Part shown: piece by piece, positions 1 to 6,923 of the stretch
How the letters are laid out: each line of letters begins with the position of its first letter
How positions within the stretch are numbered: position 1 is the stretch's first letter
Source: Pseudomonadota bacterium
Lineage (GTDB): Bacteria > Bdellovibrionota > Bacteriovoracia > Bacteriovoracales > Bacteriovoracaceae
NCBI GenBank assembly: GCA_021299675.1
Contig: JAJTIF010000161.1
Location: 1-7,085, forward strand
Direction: 5' to 3'
Length of the DNA: 7,085 nucleotides
Position numbers and translations under genes: made by a program
Notes under the pieces: generated by a model
Databases searched by the model: none
What the model saw: only the letters and a program-made list of their open reading frames with translations
What the model was told of the DNA's origin: nothing

Positions 1-1926
1 CAGGGCGTAGCGGTACCAAAACTGTCCAGGCCTTGCTCCCTGCCACTCCACCTGGGGATTGACGATGGTGGAAGTAAACACAAGTTGGGAGAGCTGCTCG
101 TCGGCGAAGATTTCAACCTTGTAGCCCTCAGCTTTCTCACTGCCCGGTAAGCTGAATCTCAGCGTGCCTTTAAAATCTTCTGCGAAAGCTCTCGGGATCA
201 AAAGATCCCATAGGCTCGTTTTTTTCTCTGACTTAAACTCCAGCTTGAGCTCTTGCTTGAGCTCTGGAGGAGCCTCGGGTGCGCTCAAGGGTGGGCTCGG
301 TTCCACTTTGACTTTGGTTGGTGGCGAGTATGTTCCGTCGAGGCGACGCACGCGCCAGAAATAGGTTCCCACTTCAGGGAACACAATCTCCGTGGCTGAG
401 ACGGCTTTGCGAGTGATGATGATTTGTGAGAAATCTTCGTCCTTCGAGAGTTCAAAGGACTGCTCCCCTTCACCCTCCCACTGGAAATTGACTCTTTGAT
501 CAGGGCGTTCAAGCTTAATCTCCTGGCCTCGCATCGGCTCGCGCACTTGAAAAGGAATCCAATTGACCTTAAGGGGTTCAGACCATGGTGAGGCTTCACC
601 GAACTTATTAAAGCTTCTAACTTTCAACTCAAACTCACCGGCCTTTTCCTGGTAGGGAAAACTCATTTCACGGGTGACCTGACGGGTAGTGGAGATGATC
701 TCGCCCTTAAGCTCCAGGACCCACTCGTGCTCCAGACCCGTTGACTCAAACCGCAGATCCGCACTTTGGTCCTCGCGACTTTTACTGAGTTCCACAAACA
801 TTGCAGGCCACACAGGGGCCTTGAAGTCTTGCGCCTCCAGAAGGATCAAGCGGCTCCACTCACTCTCAAGCGCTTTGGGGCGGTCACTATCTTTGGGGCG
901 CACCTTCCAGCGCAGTTCACCAGTCTTGGAAAGTTTTAAGGAGTAGTCTGTTTGCTGAAGCTCGATGATTTCAAGCACACCCTCGCGCTCTAAAAGGAGC
1001 TCATAGCTTTGAACTTTGGTGTCACTCCACTGCAAGAGTTGCGTGAAGACCTTCTGGCCAGCGGCGAGTTCAATCACTGTTCCCGCTTTGGGTTGCATCA
1101 GGATAATGGGCTGCTCAGCGAGAATAGAGAACTCTCCGATCCTGCTGAACTTGTCACCTTGCGAGACACGCCAATAGTAAGTTCCCACTGGAAGCTCTAG
1201 GCCCTGCGTATTTTGCGCCAGCTCCTGAGAGAAAAGAGTCTCAGTAAAATTTAAGTCACGACTGACCTCAAGTTTCGCCGCAGTCGCAGACTGCCACTCG
1301 AAGCTGACTCGCTCAAGATCTCGCGTCCAAAACTTCGCTCCCGCCTGAGGGGATAAGAGTGGAATTTCGTACACCACTTTCTTGGCACTCCCGGCACCGA
1401 CCTCGAGGCCCTGATCTTTTTTAAGCTCGAAGCTTTCGGCCACACCTGCCACTTTCAGCTCTCCCTCGACCACAGAGAGTGTGGTCGCAAGGGCGCTCTG
1501 TGAGAGCTGCAAGCGCGCTCCTTCGCCTTCAAGGCGGTAGTTGACACCTGAGATGCTAAGCTCCAGGGGTTGACTCCCAAGAGTGGTGTGAACGAGACCA
1601 TTTTCAAGTTGAACTCTTTCATTGATTCGTATGAGAGTGTTCGCTCCCAGCTGAATCGAGCTGCCCGAGTTCATACTCACCACGGCCTGCGCCTGCTCGC
1701 CGGTAAACACGGAAGAGCCTTGAGAGACCGGGTCTCCGCGGCGGGCGTCTCGCCACACCAGGTCTCCGGAGACTTTGAGTTTGGCGGAGTTTTCTAGAAA
1801 GCCGAGCTCACCTAAAACGTTTTGCTCTTGGTGATAATTTATGGGCAACCAAAGTTGATAGAGGGCCAGCGTGATCAAAGCCACGGCAAAAGCAAAGAGA
1901 GCGGATTCTGTTTTAGTCAGCATCAT
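1..1926 (-). CDS. FecR-like / Fn3-like repeat protein, membrane-anchored (partial, C-terminus off the left edge)
   Basis: An uninterrupted minus-strand frame of 642 codons runs from ATG at 1926 to the left edge with no stop, so the gene is partial. An in-frame TAG at 1941-1939 limits upstream extension. A weak GAAAGAG Shine-Dalgarno (1935-1929) is better spaced for the second ATG at 1923, so either Met may be used. Residues about 8-27 are one hydrophobic segment (signal anchor or uncleaved signal). Residues about 50-185 resemble a FecR domain: beta-rich, with V.W..A..GD.V..GS.V.TG and a later VVEGEL. Then come about five Fn3/Ig-like beta modules; modules 1 and 4 share a G-T-Y-[YF]-W-R-V motif (residues 248-254 and 520-526). 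A proline/Glu/Lys-rich linker (about 542-570) precedes the last, cut module. The bulk is predicted to lie in the periplasm. It probably binds a surface, cell wall or partner protein; no catalytic motif is visible. It is divergent from the signalling operon at 1969, so a functional link is possible but unproven. Domain naming is by eye. Confidence 0.82.
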   Translation of the reverse strand, partial: MMLTKTESALFAFAVALITLALYQLWLPINYHQEQNVLGELGFLENSAKLKVSGDLVWRDARRGDPVSQGSSVFTGEQAQAVVSMNSGSSIQLGANTLIRINERVQLENGLVHTTLGSQPLELSISGVNYRLEGEGARLQLSQSALATTLSVVEGELKVAGVAESFELKKDQGLEVGAGSAKKVVYEIPLLSPQAGAKFWTRDLERVSFEWQSATAAKLEVSRDLNFTETLFSQELAQNTQGLELPVGTYYWRVSQGDKFSRIGEFSILAEQPIILMQPKAGTVIELAAGQKVFTQLLQWSDTKVQSYELLLEREGVLEIIELQQTDYSLKLSKTGELRWKVRPKDSDRPKALESEWSRLILLEAQDFKAPVWPAMFVELSKSREDQSADLRFESTGLEHEWVLELKGEIISTTRQVTREMSFPYQEKAGEFELKVRSFNKFGEASPWSEPLKVNWIPFQVREPMRGQEIKLERPDQRVNFQWEGEGEQSFELSKDEDFSQIIITRKAVSATEIVFPEVGTYFWRVRRLDGTYSPPTKVKVEPSPPLSAPEAPPELKQELKLEFKSEKKTSLWDLLIPRAFAEDFKGTLRFSLPGSEKAEGYKVEIFADEQLSQLVFTSTIVNPQVEWQGARPGQFWYRYAL

Positions 1927-1968
1927 TACTCTTTCATTCTACCAGAGGGACATGGTACCTTGATATAT
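1927..1968. promoter_or_regulatory. Short divergent intergenic region
   Basis: Only about 42 bp separate the minus-strand FecR-like gene from the ATG of the plus-strand phosphatase. This is too short to hold two complete sigma70 promoters, so at least one promoter must lie inside the opposite gene's 5' coding sequence. I looked for -35/-10 pairs in both directions and found none convincing: there is a TAGAAT-like hexamer on the minus strand (1941-1936) but no -35 at proper distance, and it overlaps the leader just before the start. The region carries the ribosome binding sites of both genes. Confidence 0.45.
1944..1950 (+). promoter_or_regulatory. Shine-Dalgarno-like AGAGGGA, bears on the start of the phosphatase gene
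   Basis: AGAGGGA lies 9 nt before an in-frame TTG at 1960 but 18 nt before the ATG at 1969. It therefore fits a TTG start (adding three residues) better than the ATG. The next gene of the operon also starts with TTG, so this is credible. Either choice leaves the domain structure unchanged. Confidence 0.35.
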
Positions 1969-3657
1969 ATGGAAAATTTGCAGTCTCCTTCGCGACAATT
2001 GATCCGAAAAGTCAGGTTTCCGATCAAGTTTAAATTCACTCTCATGCTTGTGCTTTTCCTCGTCGTGACCATGACACTCTTTTTATTTCTCGCCACCAAA
2101 CTCATCCGCGAGGACAAAGCGGCCTACATCTACGACACCATTCTTCAGCGGACCGAAGAAAAAGCTGTGATTCTAGAGGCAAATCTACTCAAGTGGCAGA
2201 CACTGCTCGCAAAGGCAGATCTTCAACCCAAGGATTATCCGGAGATTGCCGCTGTCTACGAGCAAGGAAAGCTGGTCTACCGATCGCAGACGATCGTGGG
2301 TCAGGAGCTTCCCCTTCTGGCATCGGGGCAAGAGCAGCAGGTCTTTTTTAGCAACGATCGCGCCTACCTCAATCTTGAGGGGAAAGATCAGTCTCGCACT
2401 CTCTGGATCGATCTGGCGTCTACCACCAACCAAGACTCGCCCTTCGAGGAGTTCATCGCTGAGCCGAACGGCCGCGTGCTCTCAAAGATTTCCCCTCGCT
2501 TGAGTTGGCTGGAAGAGATAAACCGACAGACCGTACTCTCCGGCAGCCTCCGGATAGAGGGAGCGATCGTGGGGTTCGTGAAACTCCCCCAGCTTAACTG
2601 GATTTTAATTTCGCGGATTGAAGAGGCGAAGGCCTTTGCGGTCGCGGGCTATATGGTTTCAAAATCGTTCTACTTCGCTCTTCTCATTCTCGGTATCGCT
2701 ATCATCATCGGCATCCTCGCCGTGCGACCACTAACCTCTCAGCTCGAGCGCCTCACGCTCACCACCCAGAAGATTGGTCTTGGAGATTTCACCCATACGG
2801 TTGAAGCCAAAAGCTTCGATGAGATTGGCGTGCTCTCCGATTCGTTCAACCTCATGAGCAAAAAGATTCTCGCCTTTATGGAAGAGATGAAAGAGAAGGC
2901 GCGACTGGAAAGTGAGATGAGAGTTGCACAATTGGTGCAGACGGCTTTCATCCCTCCGCAGAGTCTCCACTTAGGAGAGACACAAGTGCTCTCCTACACC
3001 ACTCCGGCCAGCGAGTGTGGCGGTGACTGGTGGGGCATGCTGGAGTTTCAAGACAGACAAATATTTATGATTGCCGATGCCACAGGTCACGGTGTGCCCG
3101 CCGCCCTTCTCACTGCGAGCATCAATGCCTGCAAAGAAAGCCTCGGGGTGCTCTTTGAGCGCGATCCCGAACTGGCTCAAAGCACAGCTCGCATGATGAG
3201 TTACCTCAACCGCGTGATCTCTCGCTCTGGAGACCAGATTCAGATGACCTGTTTTCTGGCTTCCTGGCATCGCGCCTCGAAGACTCTCACTTACACCAAC
3301 GCCAGCCACCCACCAGCACTGCTCTATCTTCCGCCCAAAGAGGGTGCTGGCACCAAAGAAAACATACGCCCACTCCTAGAGGCGAAGGGACCTCGGCTTG
3401 GGGAGCAGGAAGATGTGCTATTTACTGAAAATTACGTGGAGCTCCCGCCCGGTGTTAGTATGTTGCTCTACACGGATGGTATTTTAGAGGCACAAAGTCC
3501 TGAGGGTCAGGCGTGGGGTCAGAGGCGTTTTATCAACTCTCTGCTCAGCTGCTTGTCGCAAACGGGTCACCCTCAACTCATCATTGAAGATTTAGCGGCG
3601 TTTCATCAGTCATCCCAGTATGACGATGACCTAACTCTCGTGCACGTGAGGTTCTAG
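1969..3657 (+). CDS. Membrane sensor with HAMP domain and SpoIIE/PP2C-type serine phosphatase
   Basis: 562 residues from ATG 1969 (TTG 1960 is an alternative). A longer reading from 1822 would overlap the divergent gene by 105 bp and is disfavoured. Layout: basic N-terminus, TM1 about 23-43, an extracytoplasmic region about 45-228 that looks like a Cache-type sensor ending in a LNWILISRIEEAKAF-like strand, TM2 about 233-252, HAMP about 253-305, a coiled-coil linker ending in the RsbU-like LVQTAFIPP stretch, then a SpoIIE/PP2C phosphatase domain about 335-562. The metal-binding aspartates appear intact: GGDWW (D353), DATGHG (D370), TDG (D503) and YDDDLTL (D553/D554). In known families (RsbU, SpoIIE, RsbP) such domains remove phosphate from a serine on a STAS protein. 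Here the probable substrate is the STAS-like product two genes downstream. The stimulus detected by the sensor domain cannot be told. It is the first gene of a five-gene operon; its stop directly abuts the next start. Confidence 0.9.
   Translation: MENLQSPSRQLIRKVRFPIKFKFTLMLVLFLVVTMTLFLFLATKLIREDKAAYIYDTILQRTEEKAVILEANLLKWQTLLAKADLQPKDYPEIAAVYEQGKLVYRSQTIVGQELPLLASGQEQQVFFSNDRAYLNLEGKDQSRTLWIDLASTTNQDSPFEEFIAEPNGRVLSKISPRLSWLEEINRQTVLSGSLRIEGAIVGFVKLPQLNWILISRIEEAKAFAVAGYMVSKSFYFALLILGIAIIIGILAVRPLTSQLERLTLTTQKIGLGDFTHTVEAKSFDEIGVLSDSFNLMSKKILAFMEEMKEKARLESEMRVAQLVQTAFIPPQSLHLGETQVLSYTTPASECGGDWWGMLEFQDRQIFMIADATGHGVPAALLTASINACKESLGVLFERDPELAQSTARMMSYLNRVISRSGDQIQMTCFLASWHRASKTLTYTNASHPPALLYLPPKEGAGTKENIRPLLEAKGPRLGEQEDVLFTENYVELPPGVSMLLYTDGILEAQSPEGQAWGQRRFINSLLSCLSQTGHPQLIIEDLAAFHQSSQYDDDLTLVHVRF
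3648..3651 (+). promoter_or_regulatory. Shine-Dalgarno GAGG that supports a TTG start at 3658
   Basis: GAGG sits inside the last codons of the phosphatase gene, 6 nt ahead of TTG 3658, which follows directly after the TAG stop. No in-frame ATG occurs until about residue 94, well inside conserved-looking sequence, so the TTG start is the best choice. Confidence 0.55.
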
Positions 3658-4548
3658 TTGAAGTTAAGCCTCTTCACAGAAAATAAAATCTTGAAGGACG
3701 CGCTCATCGAGCTCACGCGACCCAATCGATTGAGCCACAATCCCCAAGTGCTCCAGACAGATCACTTTGTGGTCGTCGATCAAGACCTGGCGATCCTGGA
3801 GGAGAAACTTAAAACCGTTCCTCGCCAACGCCTATATTTTATTTCAAACCGCAGTGACGAAGAAAACATCGCCCTCATCCAAAAGTATCAGCTCTCGCAT
3901 CTCGTCGGCTTCGACGAGAAGAACACTCCTCTCGAGATCATGCAGCACTACCGTATTTTTGAAGCCAAGAACTTTTGGGGGACGGCTCACTACCTCTCTG
4001 TCCTACCCGACACTCTGAGTTTTTCCGAATCCAAACGCGAGATGAGTAAAATCCCGGAACTCATCAAAATCCAGAGCTGGCAGGATTTCTTTGATACGCC
4101 CGCCGACTACGTGAACCTCATGGCCAACGAGCTCGTCTCTAATGCGCTCTACAACGGGCCTGAAGGCAAGAGGCAGGGAGCGAACTACCCGGTGGACCGC
4201 AAGTCACCCGTGTTCCTCAAGGGCAGCGAGCTGATCCAACTGAAGCTCGGGGTCGACCCCCACGCCGCCGTCCTCTCGGTGATTGATAGCTTTGGCACCC
4301 TCACCAAAGAAAAAGTGATCCAGAGTCTCCACCGCAGCTTTCAAGAAAAAACAGTGGAACAGAAACAAGGCGGGGCGGGCCTTGGGCTCTACCTCTCTTA
4401 CTCCCACGGTCACCAGTTCATCGTGAACTCGAAGCTCGGCGTGAAGACCGAGGTCATTATCGTGATCGAAAAGAACAAACGCTACAAAACCTACAAATCC
4501 AGACTAAAAAGTTTTCACTTCTTTGATGAGGCACATGCGCATGAGTAA
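3658..4548 (+). CDS. Pseudo-receiver plus GHKL ATPase protein, probable anti-sigma-type serine kinase of a partner switch
   Basis: 296 residues, TTG start, soluble. The C-terminal half is a GHKL/HATPase_c ATP-binding fold: N-box MANELVSNAL (E158, N162), G1-like DSFG (D210, G213) and G2-box GGAGLGL (G238-L244). No histidine phosphoacceptor or HisKA-like segment precedes it, so it is not a conventional histidine kinase. In known systems (RsbW, SpoIIAB) such stand-alone ATPases phosphorylate a serine of a STAS protein and bind a sigma factor or other target. Residues 1 to about 105 have the strand pattern of a receiver domain (VVVD with D41 as strand 3, YFISN with S63 as strand 4), but lack the paired acidic residues after strand 1 (E8, N9) and the strand-5 Lys. 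I infer a degenerate receiver that senses by binding rather than by phosphorylation. The tail after about 270 is basic and ends in His/Glu/Asp. It abuts the phosphatase gene and overlaps the STAS gene by 8 nt. The ATPase call is firm; the kinase role is inferred from context. Confidence 0.82.
   Translation: MKLSLFTENKILKDALIELTRPNRLSHNPQVLQTDHFVVVDQDLAILEEKLKTVPRQRLYFISNRSDEENIALIQKYQLSHLVGFDEKNTPLEIMQHYRIFEAKNFWGTAHYLSVLPDTLSFSESKREMSKIPELIKIQSWQDFFDTPADYVNLMANELVSNALYNGPEGKRQGANYPVDRKSPVFLKGSELIQLKLGVDPHAAVLSVIDSFGTLTKEKVIQSLHRSFQEKTVEQKQGGAGLGLYLSYSHGHQFIVNSKLGVKTEVIIVIEKNKRYKTYKSRLKSFHFFDEAHAHE
4528..4531 (+). promoter_or_regulatory. Shine-Dalgarno GAGG selecting ATG 4541 among several clustered starts
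   Basis: In-frame TTG 4523, ATG 4526, ATG 4535 and ATG 4541 compete at the 5' end of the STAS gene. GAGG at 4528-4531 is 9 nt before ATG 4541, only 3 nt before ATG 4535, and lies inside the reading frame for the first two. ATG 4541 is therefore preferred, giving an 8-nt overlap with the previous gene. Confidence 0.5.
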
Positions 4549-5011
4549 GTTAAAAATAAACAAGCAGCTGATCGACAATAAACTGATCGTCCACCTCGCC
4601 GGCACGATCGACGAGGACGCCGACTTCAAACCGCTGGAAAACCTCACGCAGCCAGTGATCTCGTTTGACTTCAACGACATCACACTCCTGAATTCCTGTG
4701 GCATCCGTGAGTGGATCGGCTTCATCCAAAAGCTCCCAGCCTCGACTCGGCTCCATTACCAGCGCTGCCCACAGATCATCATCGAGCAGATCAACATGGT
4801 CCACGGCTTCTTCAAATCTGGCTCCCAGATCGAAAGCTTCTATGCGCCCTACTTTTGTCCGAACTGTGATAAGGAATCCAAGATCCTCCTGACCACCGAG
4901 AAGATTAAAAACTCCAAAGCCCCCGCGGCCACTTGTCCTCACTGCGGCACCGAAGGCATGGAGTTTGATGCGCTTGAGGAGCAGTACTTCCATTTCCTGA
5001 AGAGCAAATAA
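4541..5011 (+). CDS. STAS-like domain protein with C-terminal zinc ribbon (anti-anti-sigma-type)
   Basis: 156 residues from ATG 4541. Residues 1 to about 100 look like a STAS domain: an opening strand pair, then VISFDFNDITLLNSCGIREW, where N51-S52-C53-G54 replaces the usual D-S-S/A-G signature. S52 is in the place of the serine that a partner kinase phosphorylates in SpoIIAA/RsbV-type proteins. Residues about 104-140 carry C106-P-N-C109 and C132-P-H-C135, a probable four-cysteine zinc ribbon, followed by an acidic/aromatic tail. A STAS protein with a zinc ribbon attached is longer than the usual stand-alone STAS (about 110 residues). The gene lies between the ATPase (8-nt overlap) and the hybrid kinase (TAATG, 1-nt overlap), directly downstream of the phosphatase, which makes it the natural substrate of both. 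STAS assignment is by pattern and context; the zinc ribbon is supported by the cysteine spacing. Confidence 0.75.
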   Translation: MSKLKINKQLIDNKLIVHLAGTIDEDADFKPLENLTQPVISFDFNDITLLNSCGIREWIGFIQKLPASTRLHYQRCPQIIIEQINMVHGFFKSGSQIESFYAPYFCPNCDKESKILLTTEKIKNSKAPAATCPHCGTEGMEFDALEEQYFHFLKSK

Positions 5012-6540
5012 TGTTTAAGCACTTCGATCACCTCTTCGAGCCGCTCGTGGTGTTGGATCTCAAACAAGAGATCCACTACTTTAATCCTAGTTTTCTCAAC
5101 TTCACCAAACAGCCACCACGAATCCTGCGAGGCCTCAAGCGCATTGACGAGCTCTTCGCCGCAGAGGGCTTCGACCTTGAAGAATGGATGAACGCCGGGC
5201 TCTTGAAGCTTGACCTCACGATCTCACCGGAAATCAAGCTTCGCCACAAGCTCAGCTCACAATCCTCTCATGTGGTCCTGCGCCTCTTTCCACTGACTCT
5301 TGAGGAAGGCACCTTCGTCGCACTCTCCGTGCATGATCTTTCGATTGAAACCAACCTCTTCAACAAGTACCGCCAGCAGATCGAAGAGCTGCGCTCTACC
5401 CACGCCCAGATTCTGCAGGCCGACAAGCTCGCTACACTGGGTGAGATGACCGCGACCATCTCGCACGAGATCTCAAACCCACTCACCATTGCCGCAGGCA
5501 ATAGTGAGTTGATTGAAGTGTATCTCGAGGCTGAAGACCTCACGGTGCTTCAGGCGGAGTTGATCAGGGCCAATAAGGATGTACGTGAATCCCTCGAGCG
5601 GATCAACTCCATCATCCGCAACATGAAGCAGTTCCTGTGGAAGTCCGAAGACGAAAAAGAGTTTTGTTCTCTCACAGAAATCACACAACACTCTCTGGGG
5701 TGGTTGCAGTCTTCGATCGAGGAGCATTCGATCCGTGTCGAAACATTATTCCGCACGCAAGACACCATCATGCTCGCTAATAAGATTAAGGTGGAACAGG
5801 TCATCGTGAACCTGATCAAAAACGCCATCGATGCGCTCGCCGAGGCGAAAATCGAAAGTCCTACAATCACCCTGGAGATCCTGCGCGACCCACAGGACCA
5901 CCAGCTCATTTTAAACATCCGAGATAATGGCCCTGGCGTACCAACCAGCATCCGCGACCAGCTCTTCAGCCCCTTCATGACCACAAAAAAAATGGGCGAA
6001 GGCACGGGGCTGGGTCTCTCCATCTCAAAGAAGATCATGGGGTCCCACCAGGGCGCGCTCACGTACATTCCTCAGGAGTCTGGCTCATGCTTTCAGATGA
6101 AACTTCCTCCCATTGAGGGCTACAGTTTCACCCGCGGTGACAAGATCTCTCGTGGGATCTCGACCAAGCGCGGGCCACGGGTCATCGTCATCGATAACGA
6201 GCCGCAGATTTTGAACGTCTTGACGCATTTTCTTGAGAGTGAAGGCTACCACGTCATTGCCTCTGCCAGTCCCTACGATGCTCTTCGCTTCATTCAGAAG
6301 ATGGACTTAGACCTCATCATCACCGACCTCGCCATGCCCGAGATCTCAGGCCATGAGCTCTCCAAGAGAATCCGTGAGCTCAAGTTCAAGGGCCCGATCC
6401 TATACATGTCGACGGCCAAGAATACGGAGATCTATAATCAGGACAAAGAGACTCTTAAGATTGCGGGCATGCTACTGAAACCCTTTTCTCGCGATGAAGT
6501 GGTCCAAACCATCAAGACAGCTCTGGCGAGGTCGACATGA
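5011..6540 (+). CDS. Soluble hybrid histidine kinase: PAS-HisKA-HATPase_c-receiver
   Basis: 509 residues with no membrane segment. Residues about 5-115 resemble a PAS sensor (LFEPLVVLDLKQEIHYFN opening), followed by a coiled coil about 118-140. The HisKA motif ATISHEISNPLT places the phosphoacceptor at H152. The ATPase domain has N-box VIVNLIKNAIDAL (N267/N271), D-box DNGPG (D305), F-box LFSPFMTTK and G2-box GTGLGL (G331-L336). A complete receiver follows: I394-D395-N-E397 acidic site, D439 in ITDLAMPEISG as phosphoacceptor, T468 and K490-P-F. All the catalytic residues I checked are present. ATG 5011 overlaps the preceding TAA by one base (TAATG); a GAAGAG at 4999-5004 serves as a modest Shine-Dalgarno. 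Phosphate would pass from H152 to its own D439 and possibly to the stand-alone receiver encoded next. No HPt domain is present here or in the window. The cytoplasmic signal is unknown. Confidence 0.92.
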   Translation: MFKHFDHLFEPLVVLDLKQEIHYFNPSFLNFTKQPPRILRGLKRIDELFAAEGFDLEEWMNAGLLKLDLTISPEIKLRHKLSSQSSHVVLRLFPLTLEEGTFVALSVHDLSIETNLFNKYRQQIEELRSTHAQILQADKLATLGEMTATISHEISNPLTIAAGNSELIEVYLEAEDLTVLQAELIRANKDVRESLERINSIIRNMKQFLWKSEDEKEFCSLTEITQHSLGWLQSSIEEHSIRVETLFRTQDTIMLANKIKVEQVIVNLIKNAIDALAEAKIESPTITLEILRDPQDHQLILNIRDNGPGVPTSIRDQLFSPFMTTKKMGEGTGLGLSISKKIMGSHQGALTYIPQESGSCFQMKLPPIEGYSFTRGDKISRGISTKRGPRVIVIDNEPQILNVLTHFLESEGYHVIASASPYDALRFIQKMDLDLIITDLAMPEISGHELSKRIRELKFKGPILYMSTAKNTEIYNQDKETLKIAGMLLKPFSRDEVVQTIKTALARST

Positions 6541-6923
6541 GTGACTTAAAGCAAATGAACATCCTGATCCTCGACGACGAGGAAAAGATCTGCGACCTCG
6601 TGAAAGCATTCTTGAATTCCATGGGTAAATGGAACAGCATCGTGATCGCCAACAACACTCTCCAAGCGACTCAGAAACTTCAGAACCAGCGCTTTGATCT
6701 TTTAATCCTCGATCACGTGCTCCCGGGAAAACTGGGGATCGAATTTGCGGAGACTCTGCGGAACACAGTTAAGTTTCAGAGTCTCAAGATCATGGTGATC
6801 TCGGGTTTTCTGCAACAAGATGATGTGCTGAAATCAGTAGATCTGGGGATTAAGCATATCCTGGTGAAGCCCTTCTCGCGCCAACAGCTGATCGACAAGG
6901 TGACGGAGATCCTGGAACTCTAA
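6537..6923 (+). CDS. Single-domain response regulator (CheY-like receiver)
   Basis: 128 residues, one receiver domain and nothing else. Acidic pocket D13-D14 after ILIL, phosphoacceptor D59 in LLILDHVLPGKLG, S89 in IMVISGF, and K111-P-F in the ILVKPFS segment, all at canonical spacing. The ATG overlaps the kinase stop (ATGA, 6537-6540) with GAGG at 6528-6531, 5 nt upstream, so it is translationally coupled. Stand-alone receivers act by protein-protein contact, as phosphate sinks or as relay intermediates. The upstream hybrid kinase is the obvious phosphodonor. Its partner is not visible here; the STAS/ATPase proteins are candidates by neighbourhood only. Confidence 0.92.
   Translation: MSDLKQMNILILDDEEKICDLVKAFLNSMGKWNSIVIANNTLQATQKLQNQRFDLLILDHVLPGKLGIEFAETLRNTVKFQSLKIMVISGFLQQDDVLKSVDLGIKHILVKPFSRQQLIDKVTEILEL

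Larger units (their letters stand above)
1969..6923 (+). other. Probable five-gene signalling operon
   Basis: Junctions: phosphatase/ATPase abut (TAG directly followed by TTG), ATPase/STAS overlap by 8 nt, STAS/kinase share one base (TAATG), kinase/regulator overlap by 4 nt (ATGA). There is no space for internal promoters or terminators between genes. Such coupling implies one transcript and fixed stoichiometry. Confidence 0.85.

Noticed and set aside
244..265. Near-repeat of TTGAGCTC in the FecR-like gene
   Set aside because: It reflects repeated Glu-Leu-Lys residues in the linker and is not a stand-alone DNA repeat.
164..1797. Plus-strand open frames of 63 to 85 codons within 1-1926
   Set aside because: They are low-complexity, Ser/Arg-rich frames opposite the continuous 642-codon minus-strand gene, with no recognisable domains.
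1822..1968. Extension of the phosphatase frame upstream to 1822
   Set aside because: It overlaps the divergent FecR-like gene by 105 bp, and the extra 49 residues look like antisense shadow, not a signal or domain. The Shine-Dalgarno at 1944-1950 lies inside it.
4249..4260. Perfect palindrome GGGGTCGACCCC
   Set aside because: It lies within the coding sequence of the ATPase (Gly-Val-Asp-Pro codons) and is isolated, so it is most likely incidental.
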